A stretch of DNA of 64,000 bases from assembly GCF_031157525.1 (NCBI RefSeq), contig NZ_JAVIXR010000014.1, positions 22,139 through 86,138 on the forward strand. The letters run 5' to 3'. Of the stretch, positions 45,032-56,222 are shown in pieces (position 1 is the first letter of the stretch; every line of letters starts with the position of its first letter). The translations under genes were made by a program, and so were the position numbers. The notes below the pieces were generated by a model, which made no database searches, was not told the DNA's origin, and worked only from the letters and a program-made list of their open reading frames with translations. This DNA is from Marinobacter sediminicola (GTDB taxonomy: Bacteria; Pseudomonadota; Gammaproteobacteria; Pseudomonadales; Oleiphilaceae).

Positions 45032-45032
<1 letters not shown>
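44469..45032 (-). CDS. pilN: Type IV pilus inner-membrane protein PilN
   Basis: Bitopic partner of PilO. The cytoplasmic N-terminus MARINLRPWREELR carries the INLLP-like motif that docks on PilM, followed by one membrane helix, coiled coil and a ferredoxin-like periplasmic domain. ATG at 45032 overlaps the pilM stop codon (TAATG). The frame is open ten codons further upstream, but that would lie inside pilM and lack family support. 187 aa. Confidence 0.96.
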
Positions 45033-46105
<1,073 letters not shown>

Positions 46106-46291
46106 CTATACCTGGCTAGTTGCACCCGGTTACATGTGTTATGTGTTTTTTATTTAAGAGAATTTCTTCATTGTTCCGTTTACAATGCCCACTCTCGTTC
46201 AGCTGGGAACATTTGCGACGGTGAAGCGACTCATCCTTCCTAAAGCAATTTCTCAAATGATAGACCTATATCCAACAGTTGTCAGAAAAAA

Positions 46292-48808
46292 ATGTCTCAT
46301 TTGTTGCGTACTTCTCGCCTTTTCGCCTGGTTATTTCTCACCGGACTGAGTGTTGCCGTTATCGTAGGCTCAGGCTTTTATCTCTATCTCCGCCCAGGCC
46401 TTCCACCCGTTGAACAGCTTCTGGACATAAAACTCCAGACGCCATTGCGCGTATATAGCAAAGACAACAGATTAATAGCAGAATTCGGTGAAAAGAGAAG
46501 GGCACCGATCACAATCGAACAGATCCCAACAATTCAGTTACAAGCCTTTTTGGCAGCTGAAGACTCGCGTTTTTATGAGCACTTCGGGGTCGACATCAAA
46601 GGACTGGCGCGGGCTGCCATCGAACTGGTCTCTACCGGCTCAATCCAATCTGGCGGCAGCACCATCACCATGCAGGTTGCAAAAAATTACTTTTTGTCAC
46701 GCGACCGGACATTTATTCGCAAGTTCAACGAGATACTTCTGGCTGTTCAAATAGAACGTGAACTCGATAAAGATCGGATTCTTGAGCTATACCTGAACAA
46801 GATCTACCTCGGCAACCGGGCTTACGGTATTGCCGCTGCGGCGCGCGTTTATTACAACAAGCCTGTCAACGAGCTGTCGCTTGCCCAAATGGCCATGTTG
46901 GCAGGACTACCCAAAGCCCCCTCAGCGTACAACCCACTTGCCAACCCGCAGCGAGCGATGCAGCGCAGGGACTGGATCCTGGGCCGAATGAAAGACCTGG
47001 CTTACATCAGCCCAACAGCCTACGACCTGGCCATTCAGGCACCACTCACTGCAACTTACAACGCCACCGAAACCGAAGTGGACGCCGACTACGTTGCCGA
47101 AATGGCGCGAGCAGAGATGGTCCGGCGCTTCGGAGAAGAGGCTTATACAGACGGATACTCCGTAACACTGACGGTAGATAGCAAAGAACAGCAGACAGCA
47201 ACAGACGCCCTCAGAAGCGGGCTTGAAGCCTACGATCGTCGACACGGGTTCAGAGGCCCCATCGGCAGACTTGACGCCGAAACCCTTGCAGGGGGCGACC
47301 TTACCACCGCAATGCTGAACTACCCCAGAATAGAATCGCTGATGCCTGCGGTTATTACGGAAATCGATGACGACAAAGGCGAAGTCCAGGCCCACGTGCG
47401 CCGGTTTGGCCCAGCTACTATGCCGTTCGAGACCATGCAATGGGCCAGCCGCTATAAAACTGAAAACCTGACTGGCCCAAAGCCCGAGAAACCCTCAGAT
47501 GTTGTGAGCGTGGGCGACGTTGTATACGTTCGGGTAAACGAACTGCCCAAAGTATCAGTCCCACCCGAAGTGACCGAGCAAGCAGCAGCCCAGGATTCGG
47601 GGCTCACTCAGCCAGTCCGAGTGTCACTTATGCAAGTTCCGAAAGTCGAAGGTGCGCTAATCTCTCTTGAGGCCAAAACTGGCGCCATCCAAGCTCTCGC
47701 AGGCGGCTACAGCTTCGGACAAAGCAAGTACAACCGCGCGATACAAGCGAGGCGCCAACCAGGCTCCACGTTCAAGCCATTCCTGTACCTTAGCGCTCTG
47801 GAGAGCGGCAGAACCCCTGCGACTATTTACAATGACGCTCCGATTGTTTTTGATGACTCACAACTAGAATCCGCTTGGCGCCCACAGAATTCATCAGGGC
47901 AGTTTTATGGACCAACCCCTCTTCGCGAAGCCCTTTACCGCTCACGAAATCTTGTCTCTATTCGACTCCTAAGGGATCTCGGCATTCCTCAAATGCTGGA
48001 CTACCTCGACCAACTCAAGGTTCCGACCGACAGCATGCCCAAAGACCTGTCGCTATCACTGGGCAGCGGACAACTCTCACCCATGGAGCTAGCCAGAGGC
48101 CTCGCGGTTATCGCCAACGGGGGTTACGACGTAGAGCCATTTCTCATCCAGAGCATCACTGATGTGAATGACAAGGACATATACCGGGCCCCTGAAGTCG
48201 TTCTGTGCGACCGCAACTGTGGCACTGACGACCCGAAACCCGACACCGTCACAGAAGACACACCCGTAAGCACGCTGACCATGACAGAAGAAACCGCTCC
48301 GAAGACGCGTGTTATGCGTCGCTTAGCAGATGAGCGCTCCGTGTATATATTGCACTCTATGCTCCGGGACGTAGTCAAGCGGGGAACCGGGCGCCGGGCA
48401 TTGGCCCTCGGACGGGATGACATTGCAGGCAAGACTGGCACAACAAACGAACAGCGAGACACCTGGTTTGCAGGCTTCAACCACAACCTTGCTACTACGG
48501 TGTGGGTAGGATTTGACCAACCCGCCCCATTGGGCCGCCGGGAGTTTGGTGCGAGCACAGCCCTGCCCATCTGGATAGATTACATGAAGGTAGCGCTTGA
48601 TGGCGCGCCTTCGGCCTTCATGCCGCGACCTAACGGCATTGTGAACATTCGAATCAACCCCGAGACCGGAAAGCGCGCGAGACCGGGCGAGGACGGCAGC
48701 TTTGAGATCTTCAAGGAAGAGGATGCGCCTGCACCTCTAACCGAAGAAGATGTGAGACCCGGCGGCACCCATGGCAACGGGGACGACCTTTCGCGCCAGA
48801 TCTTCTGA
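46292..48808 (+). CDS. mrcA: Penicillin-binding protein 1A (bifunctional transglycosylase/transpeptidase)
   Basis: Class A PBP that polymerises and cross-links peptidoglycan. N-terminal membrane anchor (residues 11-33). The GT51 domain has catalytic Glu90 in AAEDSRFYEHFG, GGSTITMQVAKN and ILELYLNKIYLGN. An OB-like insert (ODD domain) follows, then the transpeptidase with Ser492-x-x-Lys495 (PGSTFKPFLY), SRN (YRSRNLVSIR) and the KTGT motif at Lys714. 838 aa; C-terminal tail acidic and Pro-rich. It is divergent from pilM. Confidence 0.97.
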   Translation: MSHLLRTSRLFAWLFLTGLSVAVIVGSGFYLYLRPGLPPVEQLLDIKLQTPLRVYSKDNRLIAEFGEKRRAPITIEQIPTIQLQAFLAAEDSRFYEHFGVDIKGLARAAIELVSTGSIQSGGSTITMQVAKNYFLSRDRTFIRKFNEILLAVQIERELDKDRILELYLNKIYLGNRAYGIAAAARVYYNKPVNELSLAQMAMLAGLPKAPSAYNPLANPQRAMQRRDWILGRMKDLAYISPTAYDLAIQAPLTATYNATETEVDADYVAEMARAEMVRRFGEEAYTDGYSVTLTVDSKEQQTATDALRSGLEAYDRRHGFRGPIGRLDAETLAGGDLTTAMLNYPRIESLMPAVITEIDDDKGEVQAHVRRFGPATMPFETMQWASRYKTENLTGPKPEKPSDVVSVGDVVYVRVNELPKVSVPPEVTEQAAAQDSGLTQPVRVSLMQVPKVEGALISLEAKTGAIQALAGGYSFGQSKYNRAIQARRQPGSTFKPFLYLSALESGRTPATIYNDAPIVFDDSQLESAWRPQNSSGQFYGPTPLREALYRSRNLVSIRLLRDLGIPQMLDYLDQLKVPTDSMPKDLSLSLGSGQLSPMELARGLAVIANGGYDVEPFLIQSITDVNDKDIYRAPEVVLCDRNCGTDDPKPDTVTEDTPVSTLTMTEETAPKTRVMRRLADERSVYILHSMLRDVVKRGTGRRALALGRDDIAGKTGTTNEQRDTWFAGFNHNLATTVWVGFDQPAPLGRREFGASTALPIWIDYMKVALDGAPSAFMPRPNGIVNIRINPETGKRARPGEDGSFEIFKEEDAPAPLTEEDVRPGGTHGNGDDLSRQIF

Positions 48809-48837
48809 GCAACCCACACCACAAAACAGACACCCAC

Positions 48838-48870
48838 AAAAAAACCGGCGGGATCACCGCCGGTTTTTTT
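48838..48870. terminator. Bidirectional terminator between mrcA and the malic enzyme gene
   Basis: CCGGCGG (48845-48851) pairs with CCGCCGG (48857-48863) around GATCA, with an A run on the left and a seven-T run on the right. It sits between two convergent genes. Confidence 0.92.
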
Positions 48871-48891
48871 ATAAGCTCACAACGTCATCAA

Positions 48892-50157
48892 TCAGATGAT
48901 GTCATCCATGCTCTTCAGCGGATAGTGCGCGGGGTAGCCTTTACCGGCAACTCCGGAATCCACTGCTGCACGGGCCACGGCAGCCGGAACAACTTCCAGC
49001 AACCGAACATCCATGGGCTTGGGAATGATGTACTCTTTACCAAACTCAAAGCTGTCCGCACCGTAGGCTTCACAGATTTCCTGCGGCACAGGCTCTTTCG
49101 CCAGCTCACGGATAGCATTGACCGCAGCCACTTTCATCTCTTCGTTAATGCAGCTTGCGCGAACGTCGAGCGCACCACGGAAAATGAACGGAAAGCCAAG
49201 AACATTGTTAACCTGGTTCGGGTAGTCTGAACGGCCCGTCGCCATGATCAGATCATCACGGACAGAGTGCGCTACCGCAGGATCGATTTCAGGATCCGGG
49301 TTCGAGCACGCAAACACAACCGGGTTGGGCGCCATTTTCTTGAGCTGGTCAGCGCTCAGCAGGTCCGGGCCAGATAGACCCAGGAACACGTCGGCCCCAT
49401 CAATTGCTTCGTCCAGCGTACGCTTATCGGTGTCGTTGGCAAACATCGCCTTGTACTGGTTAAGATCATCGCGACCAGAGTGGATCACACCCTTGCGGTC
49501 GAGCATGTAGATGTTATCAGAGCTGATACCGCAGCTGATCAACAACTTCATGCACGCGATTGCAGCAGCACCGGCACCCAGGCAAACCACTTTCGCTTCT
49601 TCAATTTTCTTGCCCTGCAATTCAAGGGCGTTGATCATGCCAGCTGCAGTAACAATCGCTGTACCGTGCTGGTCATCGTGGAAGATAGGCACGTTGCACT
49701 TTTCAATCAGTGCGCGCTCAATTTCGAAACACTCCGGCGCCTTGATATCTTCAAGGTTAATGCCACCGAAGGTGTCAGCAATACGCTCAACGGTTTCAAT
49801 GAACGCCTGAGGACTTTCAGAATTGACTTCGATATCGAACACGTCAATTCCCGCAAAGCGCTTGAACAGTACGCCTTTGCCTTCCATTACCGGCTTGCTC
49901 GCCAGCGGGCCCAGGTTACCCAGACCGAGGATCGCAGTACCATCGGAGATAACGGCGACAAGGTTACCCTTGGCCGTGTACTTGTATGCGTTCTCCGGGT
50001 CCTTCGCAATCTCGCGAACCGGCTCTGCAACGCCTGGGCTATATGCCAAAGCGAGGTCGCGAGCGGTCGCTGTCGGCTTGGAGATTTCTACACTAATCTT
50101 TCCAGGCCGCGGCTTGGCGTGATATTCAAGGGCTGCTTCTTTCAGATCTTGAGACAT
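48892..50157 (-). CDS. Malic enzyme, short form (oxaloacetate-decarboxylating malate dehydrogenase)
   Basis: Oxidatively decarboxylates malate to pyruvate with NAD or NADP. 421 aa. Malic N-domain: [38 protein letters not shown] and [23 protein letters not shown]-binding C-domain: [17 protein letters not shown]. It lacks the phosphotransacetylase-like C-terminal domain of MaeB, and resembles the short enzyme found at this place in Pseudomonas. Cofactor preference cannot be read with confidence. ATG at 50157 ([13 protein letters not shown]) is the family start; an in-frame extension of 17 codons is unlikely. Confidence 0.94.
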   Translation of the reverse strand: MSQDLKEAALEYHAKPRPGKISVEISKPTATARDLALAYSPGVAEPVREIAKDPENAYKYTAKGNLVAVISDGTAILGLGNLGPLASKPVMEGKGVLFKRFAGIDVFDIEVNSESPQAFIETVERIADTFGGINLEDIKAPECFEIERALIEKCNVPIFHDDQHGTAIVTAAGMINALELQGKKIEEAKVVCLGAGAAAIACMKLLISCGISSDNIYMLDRKGVIHSGRDDLNQYKAMFANDTDKRTLDEAIDGADVFLGLSGPDLLSADQLKKMAPNPVVFACSNPDPEIDPAVAHSVRDDLIMATGRSDYPNQVNNVLGFPFIFRGALDVRASCINEEMKVAAVNAIRELAKEPVPQEICEAYGADSFEFGKEYIIPKPMDVRLLEVVPAAVARAAVDSGVAGKGYPAHYPLKSMDDII

Positions 50158-50342
50158 TGCCACTGTTCCGTTTGTCACGTTAAAAGGTAATAAGCCTTCA
50201 GGCGGCAAGCGCCTACCTGAAGGAGCGCGACATTATGGCGCGCCCGCCCGGAAACGACAAGGGCAAAGCGAACAAACTATGAACAGTCAATACGGCGAAT
50301 TGCGTATAATCAAACACTAAGCTGTTATTTTGCACTTCCCAT

Positions 50343-50369
50343 AAAAAAAGCGCCCTCAGGCGCTTTTTT
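50343..50369 (-). terminator. Terminator of rpmE
   Basis: GCGCC (50350-50354) pairs with GGCGC (50359-50363) around CTCA, flanked by seven A and six T. It begins 17 bases after the rpmE stop codon. Confidence 0.85.
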
Positions 50370-50385
50370 CGACTCTACAACCGAA

Positions 50386-50610
50386 TCAGTCTTCTTTCTT
50401 TCCGGCAATACGACCACCAAAACGCTTCTGGAACTTGTCGATACGGCCGCCGGTATCCATAACCTTCTGCTTGCCAGTGTAGAATGGGTGACACTGGGAA
50501 CAAACATCCAGCTGTAGATCATGACCAATAGTAGAACGAGTCTTGATCACATTTCCGCAAGAACATGTTGCGGTGATGTCTTCATACTTGGGGTGAATAC
50601 CTTCTTTCAT
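50386..50610 (-). CDS. rpmE: 50S ribosomal protein L31 (zinc-binding, C+ form)
   Basis: Small protein at the subunit interface, 74 aa, [20 protein letters not shown]. Cys16, Cys18, Cys37 and Cys40 form the zinc site, so this is the C+ type; organisms with this form often carry a zinc-free copy controlled by Zur elsewhere. A C-terminal extension ([19 protein letters not shown]) is present. It is divergent from priA. Confidence 0.97.
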   Translation of the reverse strand: MKEGIHPKYEDITATCSCGNVIKTRSTIGHDLQLDVCSQCHPFYTGKQKVMDTGGRIDKFQKRFGGRIAGKKED

Positions 50611-50825
50611 GGCGAACCTCTGTGGGTCATGCCGCTACCTGATCACGGGGCGTTCGTTAAAGCCCAAGTGCCAGGCACCGCATGTTTGAATCAATGGAGA
50701 AGACGGGGCACAATCATGCCCTGCCGCAAACAGACCGCGAATCTTACTTGCAATTACCCTGGCAGGCAAGCCTTGCAGGTGCATGAACCCTGCCTAATAC
50801 GCATAAATCATTAAAGGATTACCCG

Positions 50826-53000
50826 GTGCCATCAACAGCCCGTATTGCGCTGAATCGGCCACTAAGAAGGCTCTTTGATTACCTTGTGCCAGAGGGAATG
50901 GCTTTGGAGGCGGGCCAACGTGTAAAGATTCCTTTCGGGCGCCAGCAGGCAATCGGCCTGATTGTGGAAACAGACATAGAACCACCAGAGGGTATCATTC
51001 TGAAGCCGGTGCTAAATGCACTGGAAAACTGGCCTGCCCTGCCGAACGAAACCTTCCAATTACTAAGTTGGGCCAGCGACTACTACCAGCACCCGCTGGG
51101 GGAGTGTTTGTTCACTGCCCTCCCACCAGCACTGCGCCGGGGCCGGCCGGCCATACGAAAAACTGAAGACAGGTGGCAAGCCTGCGGCAGCAGCGCCGCC
51201 CTCCCAGCAAAAGCCCACAAACAGAAAGCCCTGCTGGAGTGGATTGCTCAATACGAGCAGGGCGTTAAAAACAACGAGATCATAAAAGCTGGCTTCTCGC
51301 GCCCGCAACTGAAGTCTCTGCTTGAAAAAGAACTGGTTCGAGCTGCAGCACCGGAGAACGCTAGCCCCCAAAACCAGCAATACAATGAGTCCGTTGCAGC
51401 CCCAACGCTATCTCCCGCACAGCTGGTCGCCGCCTCCCAGCTGCCGCCACCCGATGAAGGCTTCAGCGCCTCCCTTCTATATGGCATCACAGGCAGCGGC
51501 AAAACCGAGATTTACCTGCATTACCTGAAACAGAACCTTACCGCTGAGGATCAGGCGCTGGTGCTGGTTCCGGAAATCAACCTGACCCCCCAAACCGTTG
51601 CCCGCTTCAAACGGTATTTTGGCGAGCGCATAGTGGTGTGGCACTCAGCCCTGAACGACACCGAGCGTTTGAACGCCTGGCTCAAAATCCGCAGTGGTGA
51701 GCCCATCATCCTCATTGGCACCAGATCGGCGGTGCTACTCCCATTTATCGCACTGAAAACCCTGATTGTTGATGAGGAGCACGACAGCTCATACAAGCAA
51801 GGTGAAGGGTTTCGTTATTCCGGCAGGGACGTCGCTGTCTATCGCGCGCACCTGAATCGTTGTCCGGTAATTCTCGGCTCCGCCACACCCTCTCTGGAGT
51901 CTTATCACAACGCCTTGGCGGGCAAGTACAGTCTTGTAAAATTGGAAGAGCGAGCCGGCGAGGCACTACCGCCCTCGATTAGCCTCCTGGACATCCGCAG
52001 CCGGCCTCTGGAAGGCGGCCTCTCCCGCCCCGTCCTGCAAGCACTTCAGAAAACACTGGAAAGCGGAAACCAGGCACTCGTGTTCGTAAACCGTCGCGGT
52101 TTTGCGCCTGTGATGATGTGTTTCGATTGCGGCCACATGGTCGAATGCCCGCGCTGCGACACTCGCCTCACCTTCCATCGCCGCGATCGCGCCATGCGCT
52201 GCCACCATTGCGATTACCAAACTGCTGCAACCGAAACCTGCCCAAAATGCAAAAGTGACGCCTTCAAACCCGTGGGCCAAGGCACAGAGCAAACCGAAGA
52301 CATTCTCACGGCCAGCTTTCCCGCCACACCCATAGTGCGAGTAGATCGCGACAGCACCCAGCGCAAAGGCAGCATTCAGACGATACTCGAACAGGTGAAC
52401 ACCGGCGAGCCCTGCATCCTGGTTGGAACCCAGATGCTTGCAAAGGGCCACGATTTCCCCAATGTGACACTGGTTGTTGTTATCAATGCCGACGGAGGCC
52501 TTTTCAGCGTCGACTTCCGGGCCCCTGAGCAACTGATTCAGACCCTGCTCCAGGTAAGCGGCCGGGCTGGGCGCGGAACAAAGGCCGGTAAAGTGGTTGT
52601 ACAAACCTGCCACAGCGACCACCCCCTGCTCAGGACACTGTGCAATGGACACTATCTCGAAATGGCAGACCAGCTTCTTGAGGAGCGCGAAGCCGGCCAG
52701 TTTCCGCCTTTTCGCGCCATGGCTATATTCCGGGCCGAAGCGGACACCATGGAGCAAAGCCTACAGATCCTCGACAGCATAAAACCGCTCACAAACACAC
52801 CAGGCATCGAAGTTTGGGGTCCCCTGCCCGCTCTGATTGCACGGCGAGCCGACCGACACCGGGCGCAACTTGTGCTTAACACTGACAACCGGCGACGCCT
52901 CAATAAACTACTGACAAGTGTTTGCCAGACGCTTGAACAGAAGAGATTTCAAAAGGGCGCGAAATGGATGATTGACGTGGACCCGCAAGAAACGGGCTAA
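50826..53000 (+). CDS. priA: Primosomal replication protein N' (PriA helicase)
   Basis: 3'-5' helicase that restarts stalled replication forks by loading DnaB. N-terminal 3'BD (ALNRPLRRLFDYLVP), winged helix, helicase domain with Walker A GITGSGKTEIYLHYL, DEEH box LIVDEEHDSSYK, a zinc region of CxxC pairs (CFDCGHMVECPRC; CHHC; CPKC), then motif V-VI QVSGRAGRGTKAGKV. 724 aa. The start is a GTG with AAAGGA upstream. Divergent from rpmE. Confidence 0.97.
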   Translation: MPSTARIALNRPLRRLFDYLVPEGMALEAGQRVKIPFGRQQAIGLIVETDIEPPEGIILKPVLNALENWPALPNETFQLLSWASDYYQHPLGECLFTALPPALRRGRPAIRKTEDRWQACGSSAALPAKAHKQKALLEWIAQYEQGVKNNEIIKAGFSRPQLKSLLEKELVRAAAPENASPQNQQYNESVAAPTLSPAQLVAASQLPPPDEGFSASLLYGITGSGKTEIYLHYLKQNLTAEDQALVLVPEINLTPQTVARFKRYFGERIVVWHSALNDTERLNAWLKIRSGEPIILIGTRSAVLLPFIALKTLIVDEEHDSSYKQGEGFRYSGRDVAVYRAHLNRCPVILGSATPSLESYHNALAGKYSLVKLEERAGEALPPSISLLDIRSRPLEGGLSRPVLQALQKTLESGNQALVFVNRRGFAPVMMCFDCGHMVECPRCDTRLTFHRRDRAMRCHHCDYQTAATETCPKCKSDAFKPVGQGTEQTEDILTASFPATPIVRVDRDSTQRKGSIQTILEQVNTGEPCILVGTQMLAKGHDFPNVTLVVVINADGGLFSVDFRAPEQLIQTLLQVSGRAGRGTKAGKVVVQTCHSDHPLLRTLCNGHYLEMADQLLEEREAGQFPPFRAMAIFRAEADTMEQSLQILDSIKPLTNTPGIEVWGPLPALIARRADRHRAQLVLNTDNRRRLNKLLTSVCQTLEQKRFQKGAKWMIDVDPQETG

Positions 53001-53113
53001 TCGCCACAGGGCTTTTGCTTGCGGCCGGACTTTCCGCGATAATGGCCCTCTTCAATTATCACCGGGCGCCCTGCCCCAACCCAACTTTCCAGTAAACTGA
53101 GCCATCTCACAGC

Positions 53114-54799
53114 ATGAAAGAGACCGTTTCCGACCTGCTCCAGTCCGCACTGGCGGCCCTTCAATCTGAAGGCACGCTGCCAGCCGACCAGACCTATACG
53201 CCGCAAGTGGGTAACACCAAGGATAAATCCCATGGTGACTATGCTTGCAACATCGCATTGGTTGCAGCCAAAACGGCCGGCTGTGCGCCTCGCAAACTGG
53301 CAGAAATGCTGATTGAGAAGTTGCCCCAAAGCAGCGCAGTCGCGAAGGTGGAAATTGCAGGCCCGGGGTTTATTAACTTTTTCATGAGCACGGCCAGTGC
53401 ATTTGAGATAGTAAATACCATTCTGAATGAGGCTGGGCAGTTTGGTCGCAACAACAGCGGTAAGGGTGAAAAAGTTCAGGTGGAATTTGTATCCGCCAAC
53501 CCCACTGGCCCACTGCACGTAGGCCACGGCCGGGGCGCAGCCATTGGCGATTGCCTTTGCCGCCTCCTGGAAGCCAACGGCTATGACGTTACCCGCGAGT
53601 TTTACTACAACGATGCCGGCGCCCAAATCAACAACCTTGGCCTGTCCGTACAGGCGCGCGTCAAGGGGCTGACACCCGAAGACGAAAGCTGGCCGGAAGA
53701 CGGCTATCGTGGCGACTACATTGCTGATGTCGCAAAAGCCTATCTGGCCGGCGATACGGTTACGGCAGATGACCGGGAGGTGACTGCCAGCGCCAACCCT
53801 GATGACCTGGCTGCCATTCAGGAGTTTGCAGTGGCCTATCTGCGCCGGGAGCAGGATCTCGACCTGAAAGCCTTTGGCGTCGAGTTTGATGTGTACTTCC
53901 TGGAATCGTCCCTGTACGACGATGGAAAAGTGGAAGCTACCGTTAAACGCTTACAGGAAAACGGCTACACCTATGAAGACGGCGGCGCCATGTGGCTCAA
54001 AACCACAGAGTTCGGTGACGACAAAGACCGGGTTATGCGCAAGAAAGACGGCGGCTACACCTACTTCCTGCCAGATGTCGCCTACCACCTGGACAAATGG
54101 CAGCGTGGCTTTACCACGGTCATCAACGAACAGGGGGCCGACCACCACTCTACGGTAACTCGCGTTCGTGCTGGCTTGCAGGCTTTGAACGCAGGCATTC
54201 CCAAGGGCTGGCCGGATTACGTTCTGCACCAGATGGTGATGGTTACCCGTTCCGGACAGGAAGTAAAAATTTCCAAGCGCGCAGGTAGCTACGTCACCAT
54301 TCGCGATTTGATAGACGAAGTCGGCCGCGACGCCACCCGTTTTTTCCTTGCAGCTCGGCGCGTTGACTCCCAGTTGACCTTCGATATCGATCTGGCCCGC
54401 TCCCAGACCAATGAAAACCCGGTGTACTACATTCAGTATGCCCACGCACGCATATGCAGCGTGTTACGGAAGCTGGCTGCCGAAGGCGTTGCGCGCGGAC
54501 TGAACGAGTGTGTGGGCGATCTGTCTTTACTGACGCTGGATGAAGAAAAAGAGATAGCAAACCAGCTGGCGAAATATCCGGAGCTGATTGCCAGCTCTGC
54601 CTTACAGCGTGAACCACACACCCTCACCCATTATCTGAGGGAGCTGGCCGGCCAGTTTCACACTTATTACAACGCCCACAAGGTGCTGATAGAAGATACA
54701 GCACTACGAGATGCCCGCATCAGCCTCTACCTCGCCGTACGCCAGGTAATTGCCAATGGGCTGGACCTGCTGGGCGTCAGCGCACCGGAAGAGATGTAA
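53114..54799 (+). CDS. argS: Arginyl-tRNA synthetase
   Basis: Class I synthetase charging tRNA-Arg. N-terminal Add1 domain, HIGH motif as [12 protein letters not shown] (residues 135 onward, after SANPTGPL), KMSKS equivalent as [11 protein letters not shown], and the all-helical DALR anticodon-binding domain at the C-terminus ([22 protein letters not shown]). 561 aa. It is followed nine bases later by the SPOR protein gene. Confidence 0.98.
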   Translation: MKETVSDLLQSALAALQSEGTLPADQTYTPQVGNTKDKSHGDYACNIALVAAKTAGCAPRKLAEMLIEKLPQSSAVAKVEIAGPGFINFFMSTASAFEIVNTILNEAGQFGRNNSGKGEKVQVEFVSANPTGPLHVGHGRGAAIGDCLCRLLEANGYDVTREFYYNDAGAQINNLGLSVQARVKGLTPEDESWPEDGYRGDYIADVAKAYLAGDTVTADDREVTASANPDDLAAIQEFAVAYLRREQDLDLKAFGVEFDVYFLESSLYDDGKVEATVKRLQENGYTYEDGGAMWLKTTEFGDDKDRVMRKKDGGYTYFLPDVAYHLDKWQRGFTTVINEQGADHHSTVTRVRAGLQALNAGIPKGWPDYVLHQMVMVTRSGQEVKISKRAGSYVTIRDLIDEVGRDATRFFLAARRVDSQLTFDIDLARSQTNENPVYYIQYAHARICSVLRKLAAEGVARGLNECVGDLSLLTLDEEKEIANQLAKYPELIASSALQREPHTLTHYLRELAGQFHTYYNAHKVLIEDTALRDARISLYLAVRQVIANGLDLLGVSAPEEM

Positions 54800-54808
54800 G
54801 TAACAACA

Positions 54809-55441
54809 ATGTCCCGAGACTATGCTCGCAAAAATCGCTCAGGTGCTTCTGCAGCCCCCAACAGGAAAAAGCCTGCCAAGCCTGCTAGCGCCCAGAAAAA
54901 ACGCGCAAAGCCAGCTGCGCCTGCGCGCTCTCAGCGAGGAGGTTTATCCTTGAAGTGGATTTTTTCACTGGCAACGGTTGGTGGCTTTATCGGGTTTATT
55001 GTCTACCTCAATTCTGTGCCACCAAGCAGCGGGCCGCAGCAGCCGCCCACTGCCAAAGAGTCAGTACAAACTCCGGCAACGAAAACCGCCAAACCGGAGG
55101 AGAAAAAACCAGGTTTCCGGTTTTATGAGATGCTGCCGGAATCTGAGGTTATTCCGCCAAAGGTGGAGGAGTACACTCCGGGCCCAACCAAGCAGGACTT
55201 TGACTACCTGGTGCAGTCCGGTTCTTTCCGCAGCAAGGAAGATGCTGAGCGTCAGCGCGCACAGATTGCCTTTCAGGGGCTCAGAGCCGGCGTGCAGCGC
55301 ATAGAACTCGATAGCGGCTCCGTTTGGTATAGAGTGAATGTCGGGCCCTTTAATACCCGCAGTCAGATGAGCTCAGCCATCGACAAGCTTGTTTCGATTA
55401 ACATTCAGCCGCTTATTCGGAAGGTTCCCAAGCAAGGTTGA
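54809..55441 (+). CDS. SPOR-domain cell division protein (FtsN-like)
   Basis: 210 aa. Basic, Ala/Pro/Lys-rich cytoplasmic N-terminus, one membrane helix (LKWIFSLATVGGFIGFIVYL, about residues 48-67), a Pro/Lys-rich linker, and a C-terminal SPOR domain (FDYLVQSGSFRSKEDAERQRA, about residues 130-206) that binds septal peptidoglycan. Position between argS and hslV equals Pseudomonas PA5052, annotated FtsN-like. It lacks the long Gln-rich linker of E. coli FtsN. Function at the septum is inferred. Confidence 0.9.
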   Translation: MSRDYARKNRSGASAAPNRKKPAKPASAQKKRAKPAAPARSQRGGLSLKWIFSLATVGGFIGFIVYLNSVPPSSGPQQPPTAKESVQTPATKTAKPEEKKPGFRFYEMLPESEVIPPKVEEYTPGPTKQDFDYLVQSGSFRSKEDAERQRAQIAFQGLRAGVQRIELDSGSVWYRVNVGPFNTRSQMSSAIDKLVSINIQPLIRKVPKQG

Positions 55442-55459
55442 GGTTACCCGATAGCTACG

Positions 55460-55570
55460 GGAGTCTGCAGGGTGCGGCTTTTCAAAACCGTGCGGAGCCA
55501 TGGATGGCGGAGCCGAGCGTACAGGGAGGTATTCACAGCGTGTTTTGAAAAGCCGCACCCTGCAGACTCC
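55460..55570. repeat. 29-bp perfect inverted repeat element between the SPOR gene and hslV
   Basis: Bases 55460-55488 and 55542-55570 are exact reverse complements over 29 bp, enclosing a 53-base loop. As RNA it would form a very stable hairpin. It begins 19 bases after the SPOR gene stop codon and ends 12 bases before the hslV promoter. The loop contains GGATGGCGGAGCCGAGCG, a pattern I associate with dispersed intergenic repeats of Marinobacter- and Pseudomonas-type genomes; that is from memory and untested. Apparent short frames on both strands start inside the arms with the same residues and are artefacts of the repeat. Confidence 0.9.
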
Positions 55571-55582
55571 TACTCCAAACTA

Positions 55583-55610
55583 CTTGAATTCTTCCATCCT
55601 GCCTCCATAA
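55583..55610 (+). promoter_or_regulatory. Heat-shock (sigma32) promoter candidate for hslVU
   Basis: CTTGAA (55583-55588) matches the sigma32 -35 consensus exactly, and CTCCATAA (55603-55610) matches CCCCATNT at six of seven fixed positions or close to it, with a 14-base spacer. The predicted start is about 35 bases before the hslV ATG. hslVU is a classic sigma32 target in E. coli. Confidence 0.65.
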
Positions 55611-55650
55611 CTGCCCAATACCGATTTTTAATCAGGCAATTGGAGCCCGA

Positions 55651-56220
55651 ATGACTACCATACTTTCCGTCAGACGCGATGACGAAGTTGCCATGGGTGG
55701 CGACGGCCAGGTTTCTCTGGGAAATACCATGATGAAGGGTAATGCCCGCAAGGTACGCCGCCTCTATAACGGGCAGGTTATCGCGGGTTTTGCTGGCGGC
55801 ACCGCAGATGCGTTTACTCTGTTTGAGCGCTTTGAGGCGCAGCTTGAAAAGCATAACGGCAATCTCACAAGAGCCGCCGTTGAACTTGCCAAAGACTGGC
55901 GGTCAGACAGAGCCTTACGCAAGCTGGAAGCGCTTTTGGCTGTGGCGGATAAAACAGCTTCCCTGATCATCACAGGTAATGGTGACGTGATAGAGCCAGA
56001 GCACGGGTTGATTGCCATCGGCTCCGGCGGCCCGTTTGCTCAAGCTTCCGCACGGGCTCTGCTTGAAAACACCGAGCTTTCTGCCCACGAGATTGTGGAG
56101 AAAGGCTTGGAAATAGCTGCAGATATCTGCATCTATACCAACCACAATCGCACCATTGAATTGCTCCCCAAAGACGCAGTTACCAAACCAGAACCCTCCA
56201 AAACGACTGATCCGGAGTAA
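55651..56220 (+). CDS. hslV: ATP-dependent protease peptidase subunit HslV
   Basis: Proteasome-like threonine peptidase forming a double hexamer capped by HslU. After Met removal the catalytic Thr is the first residue ([20 protein letters not shown]). [38 protein letters not shown] and [16 protein letters not shown] are all canonical. 189 aa, about 15 residues longer than E. coli because of an acidic/Pro-rich tail. GGAG lies nine bases before the ATG. hslU follows after two bases. Confidence 0.98.
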   Translation: MTTILSVRRDDEVAMGGDGQVSLGNTMMKGNARKVRRLYNGQVIAGFAGGTADAFTLFERFEAQLEKHNGNLTRAAVELAKDWRSDRALRKLEALLAVADKTASLIITGNGDVIEPEHGLIAIGSGGPFAQASARALLENTELSAHEIVEKGLEIAADICIYTNHNRTIELLPKDAVTKPEPSKTTDPE

Positions 56221-56222
56221 AC

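Noticed and set aside
50309..50315. Plus-strand TATAAT between the malic enzyme and rpmE genes
   Set aside because: No -35 partner and no plus-strand gene follows; it would only read antisense into rpmE.
51966..52757. 263-codon open frame opposite priA
   Set aside because: It is antisense to the PriA zinc and helicase motifs, and the Cys/His-rich look comes from the complementary codons.
55373..55654. Two short frames on opposite strands that both start with MRLFKT
   Set aside because: The shared start comes from the arms of the inverted repeat; neither has a ribosome site or homology.
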